DNA of 64,000 nt from NCBI GenBank assembly GCA_015680685.1, contig MNCI01026912.1, forward strand, positions 995,541 to 1,059,540. Direction: 5' to 3'. A program made the position numbers and the translations under genes. Source of the DNA: Gnetum montanum (lineage: Eukaryota; Streptophyta; Gnetopsida; Gnetales; Gnetaceae). Shown here one piece after another: positions 52,201-61,200 of the stretch; position 1 is the stretch's first letter; every line of letters starts with the position of its first letter. The notes beneath the pieces were generated by a model, which was not told the origin of the DNA, did no database searches, and worked only from the letters and a program-made list of their open reading frames with translations.

Positions 52201-55200
52201 CAAATTCATTACAGACTTTTATGCATAGTCCAAACATTATTCTCTTCCTCAAAAATAGCTTTATTATTAAATTCTATGGCCTCCCAAAAATTAAATCAAT
52301 ACAATTAATAGGAAGCACATCCCAAATGATTCCATTATGAAAATTATGAAGGGAATAACCAAAAATAGGCTACGCCTTCACTTGCTTATAATGATTTTTC
52401 GTCCTCTTATATGCCTTAGAAGTATTAGGGTACTTCTTTAAGTCATATAATGATGCTATGAGGTGCTTCTTCAAGTCTTATAGCCATCAACCTTGGAATG
52501 ACCTCTTGTATTTCAGTCACAAAAGACTTGAAAGCATCATTAAGCTTATCAATCTCTTGTTCAAGTGCTCAGGTACTCTTCTTCTTTGGAGCTATAACTT
52601 TAACAAGCATAAAATCAAGTTCTCAAAGCAACAAAAGCAATGTCCACAAACAAATACTCAAAGTTGGTGAAATTCTCAAATACCCACAACAATATCTCTT
52701 CAATTCAGGCACAGGCAAAACACTTCAAACCTTAGCCTCTTCAAGTAATTGAATGCTTAATTATCACAAAAGGAAGATGATCCAACCACAATTAAATCAA
52801 ATTCCAATCAGATATGTGATTTCAAACCCTAAATTGCATAGAAGCAATTGTTGGTGATCACTTGGGACTACCAACGTTTTTCTTCAGTCTCGTGTTTGAG
52901 AGTGTGGGAAACGAAGGTGTTCTTTCAAACTTGAGTTTAGGTGTTTGTTGGTCTCTGGAAACATTAAGGCCTAGATACCTCCAAATAGAGTTGGTGGTAA
53001 TAAAGCGAACTAATCATAAATGTGTGTTTGCTATTATGAATGTTGAAATGGTTGGGTTTGTGTATGGAACTGTAACAGGCTATTATAAAAGAAATTCAGC
53101 TAACCTTGTTAAATATTTGTGAGTTATTAAAGATTCATATTTTGCCGAGTCACTTAGTTTATATATAGTTCCTATAGTACATTGATTGAAATAGATAAAA
53201 TTTCACCAAAATGCTTAAGCACAATTCTATATAAATCTACTCCTAGTTTTTCTCAAATAGAAATATTTGCAATAAAAATAGAAACAGAGCAAGATTTAAT
53301 GAATTTTATTAGAGAAGAAAAAAAGAAGATTTGTGTGAAATGTCAAACATTTAAGCAAGATAAATTGAACATGGGGAAACACTTTCAAATAAAGCTATTT
53401 CAATTCAATCTAAAGAGTTCGAAATTGTCCAAACCCTTTGAACTCAACAAGTAATTTCTTTAAAAACACACTTATTAAACTACCAAAATGCTTTGTAAAC
53501 GGCAAAATACCAGTTATTGTTTGGCTAGTTAAATAGTTGTCAAGAATTACAAACAGTAGAGCTATTAGTAAAGATATAACAATTTCAAGATTGAAACATT
53601 AAGGAAAAGACTTTAAAAATTGAAGCTATCTGAACTTTGCTCAAAATATCAAAAATTTTCTAGATCCTTTAGACTCAAATAGGCAATTTTATAAAAACAT
53701 TATTATTAAATTGCTCAAGATGTTTTTCAAAAGACAACATAAGCTCTTATATGGCAACCAAATAAAAGTTTAGAATTGCACGAAAATAGAGTTATAAGAG
53801 AAATCAGAAAATCCCAAAATGAAATGCCATGTCTAAATCATTAACGAAGCAACTAAGACAAAATGAGAAGAAAAGAACTCACATGGTTTAAACAAAGTAG
53901 CTGAATTGATAATGCAATTAATAAACTATTGTTACAAGTAATCTTCAATATGTCTTGATTTTTTTTTGCTTTTCCCCTTTTTACCCTTGAAGCTCTTTTT
54001 ACAGTGGCTTCTTAGTAGTTACAATTAATTAGTTATAACTACCATAAGATTAAAAAGGTATAATCACCCAGTGTCTTATTTGGTGGTTACTACATTATGG
54101 AAACTAAAATTCAGTTGCAACCATTAAAGGAAGTTATAACCATTATAGGGGCAGTTGCTAGTTGGTTATAACTACCATAGATATTAAAATTTATAATTGA
54201 CACATATGTATTTAACAATTGCCCCATAAATTCCCTTCGTCCTTAAATAATAACGTCTTCGCTTCTTTAAAAAAAAAAAACCAATTGAACTCACAACATT
54301 GATTTGCCAAGTTAATTCTTTTGGAAGCGTTGGACTCCGGATTCATTGTGGAAACTTGTAATTACCTTTCCGACCTCTACTTAGCTTACTCCAAGGTCGG
54401 CAATTGATTTTAAATTTTAAATTTCCTCCATGTATATTGATTTTAGTTACTCTCTAGACATAAGCCGTTGTCTCCCGAGAGAGCCTGTTACAGCGACGCG
54501 GAGGGTAGCCTGTATAAATCTTAAGCAGTGAATTATCCGTGAGAGAGGATGGAAAGGAATGGACAACATGGCTCAGAGACTGTGCAGAGAGGGGCAGCTC
54601 AAAGAAGCACTCAACATTCTGCATTTGATGGTTTCGCCTGCTCAGGCATCCACATACATTTTGCTTCTACGCAGAGCGGTCAACATGAAAATCCTCGGCC
54701 CTTGTTCCACCAGCAGCATCATTGCCTACGGTAAACTCATCCATGCCCACATGGCTCAGATGGGAGGTCTGCAGCGCTCTCAGAAAGTTCTTCACAATAC
54801 CCTCCTCAACATGGACGCCAAGCTGGGCTCCCTCATAGAAGCTCTCAAAATCTTCCAAACTGTTCCAGTCCGAGATGATTTTTCATGGACTGTTCTCATC
54901 TCTGCATTCTCCAAGAAAGGGCCTGCCGAGAAAACCAAGGCTCTGCAACTCTTCTCCGCCATGTGGGCCGATTCCTTCATGAAACCCTCCAAAATTCACA
55001 TTCGGCGCTGCGATTTCGGCCTGTTTGGATGTGGGTTGCTTCAGAAGCTTGCACAGCGAGGTTAGAAACGTGGGTTTCAGCTCTGATTTTCACGTGGGCA
55101 GTGCTCTGGTTGATAAATACGCGGAATTCGGCTGCCTGCGGGATGCTGGGCAGGCGTTTGATGAGGTGCCAACCAAAGATCTGGTGCTTTGGAACACCAT

Positions 55201-58200
55201 GCTTTCTGCCCATGTCAAGAATGGTGGATTCGAGGCAGGCATTAGGGTTTTTCAGGATATGCGAGTTCTGGGTATCAGAGCTGACCATTATACTTTTACT
55301 GGTGTGATGCAGGCGTGTGGGCACAAAGGGGATCTGGGTTTGGCAAAAGAGGTTCATGAGGAGCTCAGGAGGAACAGTGGAGTTCTCATTGATTCTTACG
55401 TGGGAAGCATGCTGATTGACATGTATATCAAATNATCAAATTGAATACTCATACATTTACCAGTGTGATTCCTGCCTGCTCTCATCTGGCTGCTCTGGAA
55501 CAGGCCTTTGAGATTCATGATCTGATCCCGAGACACTGTTTCCAGGATGATGTGGTGGGTTCTGCTCTGGTTGACATGTATGGGAAATGGGGGTGTGTGA
55601 AGGAGGGTCTCCAACTGTTTGATTTCATGAGCATGAGGGCTTCTTCTTCTTCAATAATCAGGCAAACTGACGTGCCCTTGCTCAATCAGGCCAACTGATG
55701 AGACCTTGCTGTGTGTGTGTCATGGCTGCGAGTTCCAACCATGGAAATGGAGGTGTGGCAGCGCCAAACCCAGTACCTGGTGGAGGAATCCTTAGGTACA
55801 ATGACAAGACCTCTTCCCTTCTTGGTGCCACGGTAGACAGTCTCGACAATATCAATAAACTCCTGCTCCATTAAAGGGCCAAAATGTGCCAACAGCAACA
55901 ATGCTTGAAAATTGTCAAACCCTTGCAAGTTAATGGTGAAAACACCTCAAAACTAGATATAGATGTCTCCAAAAACCATTCTCTGACACCAAGCTGATGG
56001 GGATTTGATCCCACACGCTCCAAAGATCACAATTCTATAGAATGTTCAGTCTGAATTGACTTAAAGAAAGTAAGAACAAGAAAAAATCAAGTAATTCCTC
56101 CTCAATTACACTCAAACAATCAAGAAATACAACAATAGAGAAGCAAAGCTCAACTCATTCTCCCAATTACCTATAGGCACAACACATTTTTATGATCCAA
56201 ATCTCTTACTTAACTCGAAGTCACAATGACTCAATCTCAACATTATCTTACAATGGAAAACACAAGCTTAATGTGAACTCAGTTGTCTCTATGATGATGA
56301 CTTTCAACTTCCTTGAAGGATGCTTGGGGCATTTATAAATGTTGGCGAACGGTTGGGCTTCCTTCTTGTGCTTCAAAACATTTTAAAAATGAAAATTTCT
56401 CATGTTTGAGATAGTTGTGTTAGCAGCCCATTAGTAAAACACGACAACTTGGTTGCAGGTAGAAACTATTTAGCAATTTTAGAAAAAATGATTTCTCAAA
56501 AGTTAAAAGGCTTCTCAGTGCTAATGAGTCTCAATTAGCATCTCCTTGGCAATTCCTCATTGCAAATAGGTTGCAACTAGCATCCTCTTAGCATTGGTAA
56601 ATTATTTATTTTTTCCTTAGAGTGATTTTTTCCTTCACTACTAACTTGTTGCTACTAGCAGCCCACTAGCAATGATCTGCAACTTGGTTGTACTAGCAAT
56701 CTAGTTGCAACAACCTTCCCAAATCAAAATATTTCTTAAAAGGATTCAAATAAAGGCTACAATGAGACTACAATGGATATCCTACTCTTAGTTGTTTGCC
56801 AAGACCTAGGACTCAAAACACACTTGAATCATGTCAAAATCATGTCTAAACACAAGGACATATTAACGAAAACTCATTGAGAATTTAGAGGAGGATTACA
56901 AGTGAAAGGTGTTCTCATTACACAGAATAATGCAAAACTTTAATACTACATGAGACATAGTGGATATCTTCAAGAAAGCTCTCAACAAGTAGATGGATGT
57001 GAAGTTCATTTACCTTCTGAGAAAGTTGAACAAAGTTTATACAAAAAAGGGGATATCCTTGGAACTCATTGATGAGCTTTGGGGAGCCACAGAGATCTTT
57101 GACGAAGACAACAAGCAGTAGTGTCTTGCTTGGGGCTTCTTCATAAAAAATGCTAAGTGGTTTCCATGTACAATCAATTCATCACCACATTGTGGGAAAA
57201 TGACAAGCTCAAAAGTATGGACTTTGAAACTTTTAAAAGTGTTCTAATAGATCTTGATAAGTGTATGATGCATGTGGTGAAACATGGAAATAGTTCTCTC
57301 TTATGACAAAGAAAACTACACCAATAATAGAAAACAACGATAACCAAATGGCAAGGGTAAATAGAAGAATGATAGTTGAATAGGAGAGCTTTAACAATAA
57401 GAAGAAGAGCATGAACTTCAAAAGGAACACTATGTAATAGACAATAGAACTACATGATTTGAGTAAGAAGAAAGGTCAAGAACATCAAGTAGAGAAGAGT
57501 AGGCATTTGTACATGTTGATAGGAAACAACTAAGACCTTCTAGATCTAACAATTGAAAATGAGTTGGACACGTATGTGACCAAGTTGATGTCATTGATTA
57601 TGCAAATTCTACTATAATATGTGAAGCTATTTGTTGGGTTGTGGATGCAAGAGCAATACAACATATGAATCCTAGAAAAGACTTGGTTTTCAAACTAATT
57701 AAATTGTATCGTGAATTAATCAAGGTGGTAGATACAAACTCATAGGTAGTTAGAAGAATAGAAACCATGCATATCAAATCTTATAATGGAGTACATGGAC
57801 TCTAGTTTAGAGGCATCCTATACATTGTTAGTTTTAAGTAACATCCACTATCATTACCTATGTTGATCCTAAAAGCTATATGAAGAAGTCATCATTGCAC
57901 TCAAAGACAAGTTGAATAATTTTTAGTTCTGGAGGAAAATTGGACTTGACCAAGGATGCCCTTTATCCCCAACTTTCTTTAGCTTCTTCATTGATGAGCT
58001 GTGGGATTGGATGTGTACAAAAATTCATAAGTATACTATCAAGATAGGATCCTATGTAGTGAATCTACTTCTTTATGTAGATGACGCTACCTTAATTTCT
58101 ACCTTGAAGAGAGGTATGCAAAGTATGTTGCAAATTCTAGGAAATTTATGTTTTTATTCTTGCATGAGAAAACACAAATGATGATCTAGGTATAATAAAT

Positions 58201-61200
58201 GCAAATTGTAATTTTAAATTTAGGACCACAAATGTAGAAATAGTGAACTCCTTTAGATACTTAGGCAACCATCATGTTAGCAACTACTAATGCAATTAAT
58301 GTGTCATGGAGAAAATTGCAAGAGGAATTAAGGCTCTATATACAGTTAGAAAAACAAATGGAAATTATTAGAATTATGAGCTTGGAAGGCTGGAAAATAA
58401 AATTTTTAGGCTGTCATTTATCCAACAGTGTAGTATGGGAGCCAAGCCTTAGTGTAAAAAATTGATAGATTAATGAAAAATTGCAAAAATATTTTTATTA
58501 GATGAATTAAAGGTAAATTGACAAATGCCTTATCCTATGTTACTTTGAGACTGTGACTTGCTCCCCTTTGAAGCTTAGGTTCTCTGTCAATTCATTAGTT
58601 ATATTCAAAATGTCGCAAAAATTGAGCAAACCAAATTTTCCAAAGAAAATACAAAAGAACAAGGATGGTACCTTCAAGGGATATAATGGTTAAAGCCATG
58701 AAATATCTCATTGGAGGCAAAGCAAAGTAATCCTATGCATGTATGCAAGTTAGTTTAGTAGAAAGCGTTGTGCAAGTTATGGTCAAATGTGAAAGACAAG
58801 AAAAAAATTTACTTAAAAGAGTGTAGTAAGGTAATCAACAAGGTTAAGAAGTTTCTTATCTTACAACTAATATCCCAATTAGATCTCATAGCTTAATTAG
58901 CAAGCTTCAATTCATAAGTTTCATATCTTATAACTAAAATCCTAATCAAATCTCATAGCTTAATTAGCAATCTTTGTTGAAATTAACATCAACTGAAAAT
59001 AGAAAGTGGAAGATGGATTAACCTCCATGGAGAAGAGCAAACATGTAGTTTATGTGTGTCAAGAACCCTTGAGAATGAGTATTTGCCATTGAAGTACTTT
59101 AATTCTTAAGTAATATCTCATCAAACCTGTAATATCTCATCAACCCTAGATCAATGATTTCAAATTCTTTTGTAAAGCTCTTCTTTACCTCTTCAAAGCT
59201 TTACTATTCATTCATTTCAATATTTGATGAATATTGTTGCACCCAGGGCCTCGTAGTCACACGTTAGTGATTTTCTCTAAAGTACTTTAATAGTAGATAC
59301 TTAAGCAAGATAAGTACATTAGTGATCTTCTATACAAGTTTAAAATAATAGAAGCAAGAATAGTCTCCACTTTGATGGAACAAAATCTAAGATTGAAAGA
59401 GAATGATGATTCTCCAAATATAGACACAGCACTACCAAAAGATTGTTGGAATATATGTCACCAACACCAAACCTGACATATCTTATGCCTTTGAAATACT
59501 TGCAAGGCACAGGACTATACCCAAGACTAGTCATTAGAATGCAACGGTGCACATGCTAAGATACCTAAAGAAGATAGAGAATGTTAGATTGGTATTGAAG
59601 AAAAACAATAAACTAAGATTGGAAGCATATTTCAGACTCAAATCATGTTAGGATGCTTGGACACAAGGCAATCGATATTAGGATATAACACTTTCTTTAG
59701 CTCTTCTGCGTTCTCCTAGAGTCAAAGACATAGAAGACAGCACTAGATTCCTTAACAAAAGCAAAATACAAAGCTACCTAAAAAAGAAGAAGAAAAAAAG
59801 AAAGGAAATAGGGTGGATAATAAAGCTGCTAGCTTTCCTCAACTTCATACAGAAAGGGCCAACCAAAATGTTCATGGACAACTCGTCTATAATTCACGTG
59901 GCTAAGGACCTTGTTCATCACAATTGTTCAAAACACATTGATTAAAAGTTGATCACAGTTGTTCAAAACGCATTGGTTAAAAGTTCCACCAGATATGTGA
60001 ATTGGTTTAGAATAGGGTGATTCAAGTGCAGCACATCCCGACGGTTCAGCAGGTTGTAGACATCCTCACAAAGCCACTTAAAAGAGAGTGAAGCTTGAAA
60101 AGTTTGGAGATCAGTTGGGATGTCACAGCACCTCTTCTGGATCGTTGGTGGATAAAGAGAACCAAAAATCCAAAGCCTTAACAGAGCCCAAAGTTGCAAG
60201 AAAATTATCCAAACTTACAGGGAAGGGGTGTTGGAACTATATAAAATTATCCATTACCAAGAAAACCCTAACCCTAAAACAACCTATAAAGAAGCACACT
60301 CTCTCTCCATTGCTAAGTTGAATGCATTTTTTTTATCTTACTATTATATTCTCCACACTTTTTCGGTTTTTTACCCATGCCAAGCTTCAAGTATGGATGG
60401 CCTAAAGCAGGTTGTCTAGACATTCAATACGTGAGGAATCCTTGCCTCATTAAATTGAAAACAGTATTTTGGTTTCTGAACCAAAGGATTGGTATTTAAT
60501 GAACTCCCTATAACAACTAAACCGTATCTATGCATACATTTTACATACCGTTTTTATAAATGGTTAAATAGCTAAAAAGCAGAACTTATTAATTTTTCTT
60601 TGTTTGCAAAATCAAAGGTAACATCATGCAAAATGATTATATCATATTCGCTCGTGCAATTTTACATGATTTTTACATGCATGATTGTGATAGTTGTAAC
60701 TAGATTGAGTACAAGTGCATGTACTAAACAACGACAGAGATCATTTCCTCGTTTTCCACTACTGAATGTTCAATTTTCACATGCCCATGGTTCATTCAGT
60801 TTCTTCGGTTTCTTTTAATAAGGATGGATGATGAACAGAGTAGAAATCATAGAAAACATCAAATCAAAAATATCATAAATGCACGTATATTTGAACAAAG
60901 AAACTAAAATTACAAACAAAAGAAATGACAGGGTGAAAGAAAAGCCTTCGCAAAGTTTCTTTTAAAAAATGAAATAAAATGCAAGCTGTGTTTGGCACAT
61001 AAAAACCATACTTTCAGGGCTCTTTCAATGCTTGTCTTGACTTCTAACCAAATTCTCTTATTTGTGGATGTTTTTTAGTATTTGTTTAAATTATTTGCTG
61101 GTTCTCAAGCTTGTCTAAAGCAAACAAGAGGACATGGTCTATTGGTTCTTTTAATTAACTTTATATTAAAACTTGTTTGTATCGATTTTAAGTATTATTT

